Shown: positions 8,098-16,904, counted from the first letter of the stretch. The stretch is DNA of 64,000 nucleotides from SVTX01 sp045612105 (GCA_045612105.1 JAZKYL010000074.1:33254-97253); one strand, 5' to 3'. Notes: generated by a model not told the origin, from the letters alone. Made by a program: numbers and translations.

Positions 8098-9147
8098 ATG
8101 GAAAAATACACATCATTCCGCCCCGGTCAGGTCTGGCTTGACACCGACGGTAACCGTATTCAGGCACACGGCGGTAACATAATCTACCATGAAGGCAAGT
8201 TCTGGTGGTTTGGCGAGAACAAGGAAAAATCACAGTCCGAGTGGGAGATCTGGCACTGGGGAATCAGACTTTATTCCTCCGATGACCTCTACAATTGGAA
8301 GAGCGAGGGCATTATCGCGGGTCCCGATGAGGACGATCCCACAAGCCCCCTCCACCCTCTTTCAAAAATGGACAGACCCCACATGCTCTACAACGAAAAG
8401 AACAAAGAGTTCGTTATGTGGATCAAGATCATGGGCGACAACGGACGTGACCAATACATGGTAATTCTGACCGCCCCTGACATTCACGGTCCCTTCCAGA
8501 TAAAGCATGAGGTACACCCCGGCGGATTCCTTTCAGGCGACTTTGACCTTGTAAAAGATCCCGACTCAGGCATCGCTTACATTATGTTCGAGCGCGTACA
8601 CTGCAGTATGATAATTATGCCTCTGACTGAGGACTACACCGACGTCACGGGTGAATACACCGAGTTCTTCGAGGGTAGACGCGTTCCCTTCGTAAGAGAA
8701 GCACCCGCTATCTTCCGCCGCAACAACAAGTGGTATATGTTCACCTCGGGAACCACCGCAAAGTTCCCCAACCCCACCGAGAGCGCATCGGCAGACAAGC
8801 TGACAGGTCCCTGGACCGAGCACGGTGAGTCTTGCATCGGTGACGTAAAGCGCACCACCTTCGACAGCCAGGTCGCCTGCGTTATCAAGATCCCCGGCAA
8901 GGACTTCTATATTGCCGCCGCAGACCGTTGGCTTCTCGACATCGATCCCAGCTGGCCCAATTTCATGGACGTTTTCGACAGCTGGTTTGATAAGACCAAG
9001 ACGCCTCTGCTTCCTCAAGATATGAGAAAGCTTACCGCTAAAAATACATCCATCGCCGATTACGTATGGCTCCCCGTCAGCTTCGACGAAGACGGAGTCC
9101 CCAGACTCAAATGGTATGACGAATGGCGCTGGGAGGATTTTTTTTGA
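8098..9147 (+). CDS. GH43-like five-bladed propeller glycosidase
   Basis: 349 residues without a signal peptide, so cytoplasmic. Propeller-type repeats are visible: AHGGNIIYHEGKFWWFGENK (about 22-41), GIRLYSSDDLYNWK, MDRPHMLYNEKN, DFDLVKDPDSGIAYIMF and APAIFRRNNKWYMFTSG. These resemble GH43 proteins, particularly galactan beta-1,3-galactosidase-like members, in which Asp and Glu residues in the blades catalyse hydrolysis of arabinose-, xylose- or galactose-containing oligosaccharides. The start at 8098 is chosen because AAAGGA lies 9 nt upstream; an ATG at 8080 overlaps that site. The gene ends against a repeat hairpin. Family confidence is good; the substrate is a guess. Confidence 0.8.
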   Translation: MEKYTSFRPGQVWLDTDGNRIQAHGGNIIYHEGKFWWFGENKEKSQSEWEIWHWGIRLYSSDDLYNWKSEGIIAGPDEDDPTSPLHPLSKMDRPHMLYNEKNKEFVMWIKIMGDNGRDQYMVILTAPDIHGPFQIKHEVHPGGFLSGDFDLVKDPDSGIAYIMFERVHCSMIIMPLTEDYTDVTGEYTEFFEGRRVPFVREAPAIFRRNNKWYMFTSGTTAKFPNPTESASADKLTGPWTEHGESCIGDVKRTTFDSQVACVIKIPGKDFYIAAADRWLLDIDPSWPNFMDVFDSWFDKTKTPLLPQDMRKLTAKNTSIADYVWLPVSFDEDGVPRLKWYDEWRWEDFF

Positions 9148-9156
9148 TAGATTTAT

Positions 9157-9237
9157 GCAGGGGGAAGGGCGAACCTTTTAAAAAAAAGGTTCGCCCTTCC
9201 CCCTGCCCCCCCTACCCACTCCAAAAACTTTTAAAAA
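9157..9237. repeat. Dispersed hairpin-plus-CCAAAAACTTT repeat, copy 2
   Basis: A near-perfect 23-bp stem occupies 9157-9206 (GCAGGGGGAAGGGCGAACC arm), followed after 14 nt by CCAAAAACTTTTAAAAAG. There is no T-run right after the stem, so it is not a canonical terminator. It is closely similar in plan to copies near 1.7, 19.9, 43.6 and 43.7 kb. Confidence 0.7.
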
Positions 9238-9304
9238 GCTTCGCAGTTTAAGGGTGAAATAATACTTGCGAACCCATTATAAAACTTTAAACAAAGTACC
9301 ACGC

Positions 9305-9339
9305 AAAAAGGCGTTGAAGCAAAATTCAACGCCTTTTTT
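9305..9339. terminator. Bidirectional terminator after truB
   Basis: AAAAAGGCGTTGAA / TTCAACGCCTTTTTT with a 6-nt loop, 4 nt beyond the truB stop codon. Confidence 0.85.
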
Positions 9340-9342
9340 CTA

Positions 9343-10266
9343 TTACAATTCAAATATTTTAACCGACTTTATGGCAGTTCCCTCTTCGCGCTCCACAACC
9401 GAGCCGAGAGCGAAAAATCTGCCGTCCTCGGAGCAGATTTTTACCCGCTGACCCACAGGAAAATTGGTTTTTATCTTTTTCTGATAAATAGGACATCCGT
9501 CACGGAAGAGCTTCTCAAAAAAAGCAGCCAATCTTACCGCTTCAAGGTCATCAAAAAGCCTTTCGGTAGGCAAAAGCAGACCCTGACGAGAGTTTTCGTC
9601 GATATTTTCTATTTCTTCAAGTGTACGGCACTCATCAAGTGTGATTCCGCAAGCCTCAAGCCGTTCAAGAGTCGCCATAACACCACCGCAACCAAGCTTC
9701 GCACCGATATCGGCACAAAGAGTGCGAATATAAGTGCCTCCGCTGCACGTGACGGTCAAAATATAATCGGTCTTGCTCTCTGTCGCTTCACAATCAAGGG
9801 AAAATACGGTAATATCCCTCGCCTCGCGCTCCACGGTAACACCTTGGCGCGCCAGGTCGTAAAGCTTCTGTCCGTTGACTTTAAGAGCCGAGTACATAGG
9901 AGGAATCTGCTTCAAATTCCCCACGAACCCACGGCAGACCGACTCCACCTGCTCGACAGACGGAATATCGTCGGATTTCGTCAAAACCTCACCCGTAATA
10001 TCCTCGGTATCGGTGGTAAGACCGAGGCGGAGAGTCTCCCTATAGGTCTTTCTGTCCGATGAAATATATTCGCAAGCCTTCGCCGCTCTGCCAACAAGCA
10101 CTACCAGCACACCCGTTGCCAAGGGATCGAGCGTTCCCGCGTGACCCACTCTTTTTGTATTATAAAGTCTTCTTACCTTGTTCACCACGTCGTGAGAGGT
10201 CATCCCCTCTCCCTTACGCACCGCCAAAACGCCACCGGGAAGATTGTCAAATTCTGTATGCTTCAT
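9343..10266 (-). CDS. truB: tRNA pseudouridine(55) synthase TruB
   Basis: 307 residues. It converts U55 to pseudouridine in the T-loop of tRNAs. The catalytic motif GHAGTLDPLATGVL (Asp near residue 46) is intact. PPMYSALKVNGQKLYDLAR and CSGGTYIRTLCADIG complete the TruB core, and the C-terminal 60 residues match a PUA-like extension. It starts 3 nt after the trmB stop codon, so the two tRNA modification genes are translated together from one mRNA with the upstream serine hydrolase gene. Confidence 0.96.
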   Translation of the reverse strand: MKHTEFDNLPGGVLAVRKGEGMTSHDVVNKVRRLYNTKRVGHAGTLDPLATGVLVVLVGRAAKACEYISSDRKTYRETLRLGLTTDTEDITGEVLTKSDDIPSVEQVESVCRGFVGNLKQIPPMYSALKVNGQKLYDLARQGVTVEREARDITVFSLDCEATESKTDYILTVTCSGGTYIRTLCADIGAKLGCGGVMATLERLEACGITLDECRTLEEIENIDENSRQGLLLPTERLFDDLEAVRLAAFFEKLFRDGCPIYQKKIKTNFPVGQRVKICSEDGRFFALGSVVEREEGTAIKSVKIFEL

Positions 10267-10269
10267 AGA

Positions 10270-10920
10270 TCAAAACCTGACGATGGCGGAATTTATGGTA
10301 AATCCCTTTTCCGAAAAATTCTTCTCGTACTCGGTCATCACATTTCCCTCGGCTCTCTCGCTGTTGTGAAGATCACGAGTCATCCACTCCACGGTAAGAC
10401 CAAACTCCGAAAACTCCTCAAGAGAAAAATCAAAGAGTCCTACGTTATCGGTCTTAAAGATAAGCAGACCGCCATCCTTCAAGAGCTTTTTGTACTTTGC
10501 AAGATAATTTCTGTGGGTCAAGCGTCTCTTTGCATGCCCCGCCTTAGGCCAGGGATCGCTGAAATTCAGATACAAAATATCAAGGCACTTTTCGGGGAAC
10601 CACTCCTCAAGATTATCTGCATCTCCGATAATAAAGCGCAGATTATCGGGTCTCGACTCCTTGCAAGCCATAGCCTTCTCAAGGGCAAGACAACAAACAT
10701 CTCTTGCTCTTTCCATAGCGATAAGGTTGCAATCTTGATCCTTTGCGGCAGTGCCGACGGCAAAATTACCCTTTCCGCATCCGATCTCGAGGCAGAGCTT
10801 GCGGCTCTTGTCGGAAAACACCGCCTGAGGGTCATCCTTCAGAACGGTAGGATCCTCTATCAACAGCTCAGCGCAGGCAAGGATCCTCTCCTCGCCGTGC
10901 TTCTTTTTTCTCATTCTCAT
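10270..10920 (-). CDS. trmB: tRNA (guanine-N7)-methyltransferase TrmB
   Basis: 216 residues. A SAM-dependent methyltransferase forming m7G46 in tRNA. The LEIGCGKGNFAVG SAM loop (about residue 43) and the family-specific SDPWPKAGHAKRRL motif are clear. The start has AGAGGT 9 nt upstream. It lies between the serine hydrolase gene (15 nt gap) and truB (3 nt gap) and is probably cotranscribed with both. Confidence 0.96.
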   Translation of the reverse strand: MRMRKKKHGEERILACAELLIEDPTVLKDDPQAVFSDKSRKLCLEIGCGKGNFAVGTAAKDQDCNLIAMERARDVCCLALEKAMACKESRPDNLRFIIGDADNLEEWFPEKCLDILYLNFSDPWPKAGHAKRRLTHRNYLAKYKKLLKDGGLLIFKTDNVGLFDFSLEEFSEFGLTVEWMTRDLHNSERAEGNVMTEYEKNFSEKGFTINSAIVRF

Positions 10921-10935
10921 AATAAATAACCTCTT

Positions 10936-12075
10936 TTATAAATAAACGTCTTTTTCAAAATTTGCCGCGGTCTTCGCTCCCGAGCCGCCGTCATAGAAGG
11001 AATTCTTCATATACACCGCAACCACTCGGTTTTCGGGGTCAACCCAGAAGTGAGTTCCGTAAGCACCGCTCCAACCGTAGGTTCCCACGGGCAATCGGCC
11101 ATATGTCGGCTCAAGAATAACTCTCATACTAAGCGCCCATTTCTGATTTCCCGGCATTATACTGTCAGGCACTGCAACCGTACGCATAAGACTAACGGTA
11201 TCCTCGGAAAGAATCCGCTCACCATTATTGGCAACACCACATGAGAGCAACATGTCGGCAAATTTCTCATAATCTGTAAGAGTCGATACAAGCCCCGCGC
11301 CGCCGCAGAAATAGGTCAAGGGATGGTCACCGAAAATATGCTCTCTGTCAACGGGATAAAAGACCGCTTTTCCGTCAACAAAATTATGCATGCAAGCCGC
11401 CCTTTCCCACTGCTCGCTTGAAGGAGTAAACGTGGTATCCTTCATACCGAGAGGCTCGAATATTTCTTTTTTCAAGAACTCGTCGTAAGGCATATCGCTT
11501 GTGATCTCAACCACCCTCGCCAAAAGGTCAAATCCGACCTTGCCGGAATACGCCTGCGCGGTAAATGGCTCGAAGGATATGGGAAAAGCGGAATATTCCT
11601 TGGCAATATCCGCAATATTATAGCCACCCTTCAGCGGAAACCGTTTCGACAGAGCCGCACCAAGCTCGCCGCATCCCACACCGCTCGTGTGTGTCAGAAG
11701 ATGGAGTATCTTTATTCTGCCCTGCGCTCTGCCGACTATTTCGATATCGTCTCCCGAAGGGCGACCAATTTCCATTTCGGCATACTCGGGAATAAACTTA
11801 TCAAGAGGATCGTCAAGAGATACAAGTCCCTTCTCGATCTGCTTCATAATAGCAACACAGGTGATCGGCTTGGTCATAGACGCAAGTCTGAAAACAGTAT
11901 TATCATCTATGGCTCGTTCTCCGTCAGCGGTACCGAAAAAGCCCTTGTAAATAACCTTTTCGTCTTGCTTGACAAGCATAGCGGCACCGCCTACTCTTCC
12001 GGAGGATACGTCGTCGGAAACCCTTTTTTCGATATTTTCCTTAACTCTTTTTGCATCAAGCTTCATTATTCTCAA
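10936..12075 (-). CDS. Class C beta-lactamase-related serine hydrolase
   Basis: About 379 residues of the beta-lactamase/EstB/DD-peptidase fold. The SxxK nucleophile motif is in RLASMTKPITC (about residue 66), the Tyr motif is in TAQAYSGKVGF as YSG rather than YAN/YSN, and a GTHFWVDP stretch lies where the third motif belongs. No signal peptide is present, so it is likely cytoplasmic, which argues for an esterase or peptide/amide hydrolase and against resistance. The start is uncertain: TTG at 12075 has AGAGG 5 nt upstream, whereas ATG at 12066 lies 14 nt from the same site. It heads a run with trmB and truB. Confidence 0.85.
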   Translation of the reverse strand: MRIMKLDAKRVKENIEKRVSDDVSSGRVGGAAMLVKQDEKVIYKGFFGTADGERAIDDNTVFRLASMTKPITCVAIMKQIEKGLVSLDDPLDKFIPEYAEMEIGRPSGDDIEIVGRAQGRIKILHLLTHTSGVGCGELGAALSKRFPLKGGYNIADIAKEYSAFPISFEPFTAQAYSGKVGFDLLARVVEITSDMPYDEFLKKEIFEPLGMKDTTFTPSSEQWERAACMHNFVDGKAVFYPVDREHIFGDHPLTYFCGGAGLVSTLTDYEKFADMLLSCGVANNGERILSEDTVSLMRTVAVPDSIMPGNQKWALSMRVILEPTYGRLPVGTYGWSGAYGTHFWVDPENRVVAVYMKNSFYDGGSGAKTAANFEKDVYL

Positions 12076-12100
12076 TTTTTCCTCTACAAAAATATCGCAA

Positions 12101-12137
12101 AGAGACAGAGAGACCCCGAAAGGCTTTCTCTGTCTCT
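12101..12137 (-). terminator. Hairpin between ychF and the serine hydrolase gene
   Basis: AGAGACAGAGAGA / TTTCTCTGTCTCT with an 11-nt loop, 13 nt after the ychF stop. The following T-run is interrupted, so readthrough into the next gene is plausible. Confidence 0.5.
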
Positions 12138-12149
12138 CTAAACTCCAAA

Positions 12150-13244
12150 TTAAACGTTAAATCTGAAGAGAACGATATCTCCGTCCTTCATAACGTATTC
12201 CTTACCCTCGCTTCGAACAAGACCCGCTTCCTTAGCAGCAACCATATTGCCGCAAGCAACAAGATCGTCAAAAGCAATGACCTCGGCACGAATAAATCCG
12301 CGCTCAAAATCCGAGTGTATCTTGCCTGCCGCCTGAGGAGCCTTTGTTCCTCTGGTAATAGTCCAAGCGCGAACCTCTTCGGGTCCCGCGGTCAGATAGC
12401 TGATAAGACCGAGCAGAGAGTAGCTTGCCTTGATAAGCTTATCAAGTCCGCTTTCCTCAATTCCCATATCCTCAAGGAACATCTGCTTTTCGTCGCCCTC
12501 AAGCTCTGCGATCTCCGCCTCGATTCCTGCGCAAACGGCAATAACACCGCTCTTCTCGGTCTCGGCAAATGCCTTAAGCTTCATATAAGCCTCATTGTCG
12601 GTAGGCTCGCCTGCGATATCGTCCTCCGAAACGTTTGCAACGTAGATTACGGGCTTCATAGTAAGAAGAGGGGTGTCGTAAAGACAAGCAAGCTCGTCCT
12701 CACTCAGCTCCATAGTGCGCGCGCAAAGACCGCTCTCAAGAGTCGCGTAGATCTTCTCAAAGAGAGCCAGCTCTCCTGCGAGGGTCTTGTCGCCCTTCAT
12801 CGCCTTCTTGGTTCGGTCAATTCTTCTCTCAACCATTTCCATGTCGGAGAAAATAAGCTCCATATTAATGGTCTCAAGGTCTCGCATGGGATCCACCGAG
12901 CCGTCAACGTGAATAATATTGTCATCCTCAAAGCAACGAACAACGTGAATGATCGCGTCGCACTCACGAATGTTGGAAAGGAACTTGTTGCCGAGTCCCT
13001 CGCCCTGAGACGCGCCCTTAACAAGACCCGCAATATCAACGAACTGAATGATAGCGGGAGTGTACTTCTTGGGGTCGTACATCTTCGCCAATACGTCAAG
13101 ACGGCTGTCGGGCACCGTCACCACACCCACGTTGGGCTCAATGGTGCAGAAAGGATAGTTAGCCGACTCCGCGCCCGCGTTGGTCAGTGCATTAAAAAGT
13201 GTGGATTTTCCTACGTTAGGAAGTCCTACGATACCGAGTTTCAT
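12150..13244 (-). CDS. ychF: Ribosome-binding ATPase/GTPase YchF (OLA1 family)
   Basis: 364 residues. The G1 loop GLPNVGKSTLFNALT is at the N terminus, and the G3 region is FVDIAGLVKGAS. As in this family, NVSEDD stands where canonical GTPases have NKxD, which is linked with ATP preference. The C-terminal TGS-like domain (RAWTITRGTKAPQAAGKIHSD and VMKDGDIVLFRFNV) is complete. YchF binds the ribosome and is tied to translation and redox stress. It has its own consensus-like promoter upstream. Confidence 0.97.
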   Translation of the reverse strand: MKLGIVGLPNVGKSTLFNALTNAGAESANYPFCTIEPNVGVVTVPDSRLDVLAKMYDPKKYTPAIIQFVDIAGLVKGASQGEGLGNKFLSNIRECDAIIHVVRCFEDDNIIHVDGSVDPMRDLETINMELIFSDMEMVERRIDRTKKAMKGDKTLAGELALFEKIYATLESGLCARTMELSEDELACLYDTPLLTMKPVIYVANVSEDDIAGEPTDNEAYMKLKAFAETEKSGVIAVCAGIEAEIAELEGDEKQMFLEDMGIEESGLDKLIKASYSLLGLISYLTAGPEEVRAWTITRGTKAPQAAGKIHSDFERGFIRAEVIAFDDLVACGNMVAAKEAGLVRSEGKEYVMKDGDIVLFRFNV

Positions 13245-13298
13245 AAAATATATACCTGCTTTCCGTAAAAATACACATAGTTACCTATTATAAACTAT

Positions 13299-13327
13299 AT
13301 TATAATACATAATTTTGAAGATTTCAA
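13299..13327 (-). promoter_or_regulatory. Promoter of ychF
   Basis: Minus strand TTGAAA (13327-13322), 17-nt spacer, TATAAT (13304-13299). Confidence 0.75.
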
Positions 13328-13401
13328 GAGCAATATCTTAATTAAATTTAAAAATAATCCCCAAAATATTAAAAATTTAATCGAAATTTTTTAAAAAATA
13401 C

Positions 13402-13430
13402 TGTACAAATCGAATTTTTTGTGGTATAAT
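13402..13430 (+). promoter_or_regulatory. Possible promoter of the response regulator gene, in a long A+T-rich leader
   Basis: TGTACA at 13402-13407, 17-nt spacer, TATAAT at 13425-13430. A second TATAAT at 13541-13546 has no good -35. The 360 bp between ychF and the regulator are very A+T-rich and hold no other gene that I can see. Confidence 0.55.
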
Positions 13431-13630
13431 TATTAACAACCGATAAAGATTGATCGATTTTCTTGTGACCGCAAATTTAACAGCGTTGAAATTTCGTTCA
13501 AATTTCATCCATTTTTCACACAACCGCCCGATTGAATTTGTATAATTAAAATAAGGACAAGAATCAAAAAATCGGAAAAGATTGAAAAAATCAGAAAATA
13601 TTGGAATATAATAATCCGGAGGACTTCAGA

Positions 13631-14323
13631 ATGATGGACACCAAGATCCTGATCATCGAAGATGAGATCGCGCTTAGCGAGGCTATCAGAACATATTTTG
13701 AAACAGAGGGCTACGACGTTAAGGTAGCAAGCGACGGAAGCGAGGGTATCAGCTTCTTCAAAATGTACGACCCCGATATCGTAATTCTTGACATTACCCT
13801 TCCCAAGAAGGACGGCTGGCAGGTATGTCGCGAGATCCGTGAGAACAGCGCAAAGCCTATCATTATGGTAAGCACCAAGGGCGACGTTTTCGATAAGGTG
13901 CTGGGACTTGAGCTTGGTGCCGACGACTATATGGTCAAGCCCATCGATAATAAAGAGCTTTCCGCAAGAATCAAGGCGGTGCTTCGCCGTTGCCAATCCC
14001 ACGTTCCTCAGGCAGACGACGAGGTCATCAGATTCGAAAATATCGAAATAAGCCTGCAGAAATACGAGCTTAAGCTTCGCGGCAGAAGCATCGACATCCC
14101 CCCCAAGGAGCTGGAGCTTCTCTACTTCCTGGCATCCAACTACAACCGCGTTTTCACAAGAGATCAGCTGCTTGATAAGGTCTGGGGCTTCGACTACCTC
14201 GGAGACTCCAGAACAGTTGACGTTCACATCAAGCGTCTTCGCGAAAAGCTGGACGGAACCAGTGAAAAATGGGTGATCAAGACCGTTTGGGGCGTAGGAT
14301 ATAAGTTCGAACTCCTTAATTAA
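13631..14323 (+). CDS. OmpR/PhoB-family response regulator
   Basis: 230 residues. The receiver domain (1-118) has the acidic pocket IIEDE, the phospho-acceptor Asp in DIVILDITLP and the Lys in YMVKP. A winged-helix DNA-binding domain follows (about 135-228; KELELLYFLASN, RTVDVHIKRLREKL). The start is set at ATG 13631 with GGAGGA 7 nt upstream. No histidine kinase gene is adjacent, so the partner kinase must be elsewhere. The next gene is an HtrA protease, which suggests an envelope stress link. Confidence 0.93.
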   Translation: MMDTKILIIEDEIALSEAIRTYFETEGYDVKVASDGSEGISFFKMYDPDIVILDITLPKKDGWQVCREIRENSAKPIIMVSTKGDVFDKVLGLELGADDYMVKPIDNKELSARIKAVLRRCQSHVPQADDEVIRFENIEISLQKYELKLRGRSIDIPPKELELLYFLASNYNRVFTRDQLLDKVWGFDYLGDSRTVDVHIKRLREKLDGTSEKWVIKTVWGVGYKFELLN

Positions 14324-14339
14324 TAAAAAACTTACGTTC

Positions 14340-14369
14340 TTGCGCCGACTTAGCTTTAAGTTGGCGCAA
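14340..14369 (+). terminator. Hairpin between response regulator and htrA-like gene
   Basis: TTGCGCCGACTTA / TAAGTTGGCGCAA with a 4-nt loop and one G-T pair. No T-run follows, so partial termination or an mRNA processing/stability element is likely. Confidence 0.5.
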
Positions 14370-14400
14370 TTATCACCATTTCAGAAATCAGGAGATCATA

Positions 14401-15831
14401 ATGGAAGATAAAAAAACAAACGGCTCCGCACCAACCGATCGTGCGGAGTCAAAAAGCGAAAGAATAGAAAAAAAGAGCGAAAGAATAAGACAGCGCGGAG
14501 AAGCTATCGCAAAGAAAAACGGGACCTATACCACGGCTCCCGCAGACAAAAACGAACCTGTTGACGAAATCCCCGCAGAAAGCGGTACTATTCCCCACTC
14601 TGCCGAAGGAAATGTCGCTCCGCCTGTTTCCTCCAATACAATAAAAGGTAATAACGCGGCAGTAATACGTAAGAGCTCGAGCTTTAGCGTGGCAGCTATG
14701 CTTTCGGCAATAGCAATAATCCTGCTCCTCGCCCTAACCGCAGGATTGATGTTTGGTCTTATTCCCACAGGTGGCAACGGCGACGTCTCCTATATCCAAA
14801 TCTCAAACGGAAGCTCTCAAAAAGACTATGACGACGATAGCGATATGATCGACGATTTTCTGAATTCCGTAGTAGTCGTCAGCGTCGAAAGAGCCGTCGG
14901 AACAGGAACGGGAACCGGTGTCATTCTCACCGAAAATGGATATATCGTCACCAATTATCACGTCGTTGAAGAAACTACCAACATATACGTCAAGCTCTAC
15001 GGTACCGAGCAGAACATCAAAGCTAAGCTTGTTGCATACAAAGAGCACGACGATATCGCGGTTCTGAAGATCGAAAAAACAGGACTCCGCCCCGCAACCT
15101 TCGTAAACGATTGCTCCACCTGCAAAGTAGGACAGCGAGTGTACGCAGTCGGAGCACCCGAGGGCACGGATTACTCCTGGAGCGTCACACAAGGTATTGT
15201 GTCATCTATCAACCGCGAGTTGAAGATCTATGATAACGACGGCACCATGGAAAAGAAGATGCGAATGATCCAGACCGATGCCCCCGTAAACCCCGGCAAC
15301 TCGGGCGGTCCTCTTATCAATGCCGCAGGCGAGGTTATCGGAATCGTGACCATGAAGCTGGAAAACAGCGCGGGCATGGGCTTTGCGCTCCCCTCCGACG
15401 GTGTTCTTCCCATAATAACCGCAATAATCAAGGACGGCAATGCCGATTCGGTCACCTCCACCATCTCCAGCGGCAGACCTCTTATGGGTATCACCTGCGT
15501 AAGCGTACAAAAAAACACCTGGTATAAACACACCGAGGAAGGCATCGAAGTAGTTGACGAAGCTTACGCAAGCAATCATCCCAAAATAACCTTCTTCGCA
15601 AGAGAGGACGGCGTTTACGTTAAGTTCACCAGCGAGGGAATGGACGCTCACGGCAAGCTTAAAGCGGGCGATATTATCACCAAGATCAACGGCACAAGAG
15701 TCTATACTCAATATCAGTTGATGGGCGTTCTCAATAACCTCCACGGCGGAGATAAGGTCACCCTTACCTTCTATCGCGGCGGCGATTATTACGACGTCAG
15801 CATCACCCTTAAAGAAGCACCGATTCAATAA
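14401..15831 (+). CDS. Membrane-anchored HtrA/DegP-type serine protease
   Basis: 476 residues. A charged cytoplasmic N-tail (Lys/Glu-rich, repeated SERI motif), one membrane segment at about 97-120, then an S1C protease domain outside the cell. The catalytic triad is complete: His in TNYHVVE, Asp in HDDIAVLK, Ser in PGNSGGPL. A single C-terminal PDZ domain (LKAGDIITKINGTRV) recognises unfolded clients. It should act in envelope protein quality control. The ribosome site AGGAGAT is 7 nt upstream. The upstream response regulator may control it. Confidence 0.95.
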   Translation: MEDKKTNGSAPTDRAESKSERIEKKSERIRQRGEAIAKKNGTYTTAPADKNEPVDEIPAESGTIPHSAEGNVAPPVSSNTIKGNNAAVIRKSSSFSVAAMLSAIAIILLLALTAGLMFGLIPTGGNGDVSYIQISNGSSQKDYDDDSDMIDDFLNSVVVVSVERAVGTGTGTGVILTENGYIVTNYHVVEETTNIYVKLYGTEQNIKAKLVAYKEHDDIAVLKIEKTGLRPATFVNDCSTCKVGQRVYAVGAPEGTDYSWSVTQGIVSSINRELKIYDNDGTMEKKMRMIQTDAPVNPGNSGGPLINAAGEVIGIVTMKLENSAGMGFALPSDGVLPIITAIIKDGNADSVTSTISSGRPLMGITCVSVQKNTWYKHTEEGIEVVDEAYASNHPKITFFAREDGVYVKFTSEGMDAHGKLKAGDIITKINGTRVYTQYQLMGVLNNLHGGDKVTLTFYRGGDYYDVSITLKEAPIQ

Positions 15832-15840
15832 ATAACAAAG

Positions 15841-15876
15841 CGGCAGCCTCTACCTTTCGGTAGGGCTGCCGTTTTC
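15841..15876 (+). terminator. Terminator of the HtrA protease gene
   Basis: CGGCAGCCTCTACC / GGTAGGGCTGCCG with a 4-nt loop and one bulge, then TTTTCT. Confidence 0.8.
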
Positions 15877-15914
15877 TGATCGATTTAAATAAAAACCTAT
15901 GTTTACTTAATGCT

Positions 15915-15935
15915 CCCCACGGCGAAGCCGTGGGG
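15915..15935. repeat. Small GC hairpin, CCCCACGGC-GAA-GCCGTGGGG
   Basis: A perfect 9-bp stem with a 3-nt loop downstream of the lipoprotein gene. There is no T-run on the minus strand. A similar CCCCACGG hairpin lies at 41986-42009. Confidence 0.6.
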
Positions 15936-15941
15936 ATAAAA

Positions 15942-16724
15942 TCAATTTGCGGTATCAATGCTTGATGAAATAAACGCTTCAAGCTCTTCGGTTAGGGGGA
16001 TACAATATTCAGTGTATAACGAGTCAGTATAATACCTCAAATAATAATGTCCGTCAAACCTAATAATGCTTGAAAACCACAATATCATATCAGTTTCAAT
16101 GAAATTAATCCTTATTGAATAATAAAATGATGATTCATTTTCTTGGAAAATAACATGCTCTCCTAACATGGTCCACCCATTTGCATCATAATAATTGATG
16201 TATTTTGTATCATCATTTATGCAATCAACTATCTGTTTTGCAAGCATAGCATCCGATGTTTTACTTATGCCTTTATAATATATATATTCTCCGTATTTTA
16301 TAATGGTATCTTTATCTGTGGAAGAATCAACATCATTTTTTTGCAAACAAATTTCTATATTATCAATTTTCCAATCATTCAGCGGATCAAATTCATAGTT
16401 GTTTGCTTTATACAACACTGCATGATAAGATGCTAATGCTCCGCTTAATCCCAGTTTTGTCTCACAAGCTAAAAATGTATTTATATCAACACCCGGGATA
16501 GCTCGAAATTTTCTACTCCGTCCATCATATTTCGTATTCGAAAAAAGCAGTCCATTTTCATAAGAATTTGAATATATATAATGTTTACTCATTGGGGAAA
16601 AATTCTCATAGCAATACTGCGCAGTGAAATGATCGGGATAATCAAATCTTTCTTCCTTTTGCGCACAACCGGTGATACTTGTCAAAATTATGAAAGAAAG
16701 TAGAATTAATATGAAACGTTTCAT
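15942..16724 (-). CDS. Lipoprotein of unknown function
   Basis: 260 residues. A Lys/Arg start and hydrophobic stretch (MKRFILILLSFIILTSITGC) end in a lipobox with Cys at about residue 20, so the mature protein is lipid-anchored outside the membrane. The rest is rich in Tyr, Asn and Asp and has no domain that I recognise. The ribosome site GAGGTGAT is 5-6 nt upstream. The gene is clearly more A+T-rich than its neighbours, with many AAT/ATA/TAT codons, which suggests later acquisition. About 390 bp upstream hold a consensus promoter and a micro-ORF on the same strand. Confidence 0.75.
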   Translation of the reverse strand: MKRFILILLSFIILTSITGCAQKEERFDYPDHFTAQYCYENFSPMSKHYIYSNSYENGLLFSNTKYDGRSRKFRAIPGVDINTFLACETKLGLSGALASYHAVLYKANNYEFDPLNDWKIDNIEICLQKNDVDSSTDKDTIIKYGEYIYYKGISKTSDAMLAKQIVDCINDDTKYINYYDANGWTMLGEHVIFQENESSFYYSIRINFIETDMILWFSSIIRFDGHYYLRYYTDSLYTEYCIPLTEELEAFISSSIDTAN

Positions 16725-16810
16725 TCTATCACCTCAATTTGATAAAATATGGTTAATAATATAATCGAATGAATTTGACGAATATCTTTCGCATATTCGA
16801 TTTTCAAAAT

Positions 16811-16843
16811 TCAAAAAATCCCTGTTTGCCCGAAAGCTCGGGC
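16811..16843 (-). terminator. Hairpin and distant T-run after the micro-ORF
   Basis: GCCCGA / TCGGGC with a 4-nt loop, directly after the 19-codon ORF. On the minus strand a T6 tract follows 8 nt later. It could be a weak terminator or an attenuator before the lipoprotein gene. Confidence 0.45.
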
Positions 16844-16844
16844 A

Positions 16845-16904
16845 TTATATGCGAAAAAGCAGAGGGATATTTCTGTGAATTGCGTTGATAGGCTTATTTT
16901 TCAT
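16845..16904 (-). CDS. 19-residue micro-ORF with strong expression signals
   Basis: Minus-strand ATG at 16904 to TAA at 16845. The peptide begins MKNKPINAIHRN and ends PLLFRI; it is basic and hydrophobic at the C end. The case for translation is the context: AAGGAGGG lies 8 nt before the ATG, and a TTGACA-17-TATACT promoter is about 40 nt further upstream. It could be a leader peptide controlling the lipoprotein gene 120 nt downstream, or a stand-alone micropeptide. I do not recognise the sequence. Confidence 0.45.
   Translation of the reverse strand: MKNKPINAIHRNIPLLFRI

Noticed and set aside
10936..12075. Antibiotic resistance beta-lactamase
   Set aside because: No signal peptide, an altered Tyr motif (YSG) and location in a tRNA-modification operon point to a cytoplasmic serine hydrolase.
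12051..13268. 405-residue open frame antisense to ychF
   Set aside because: The sense strand encodes a full YchF; the antisense product has no domain and no start signals.
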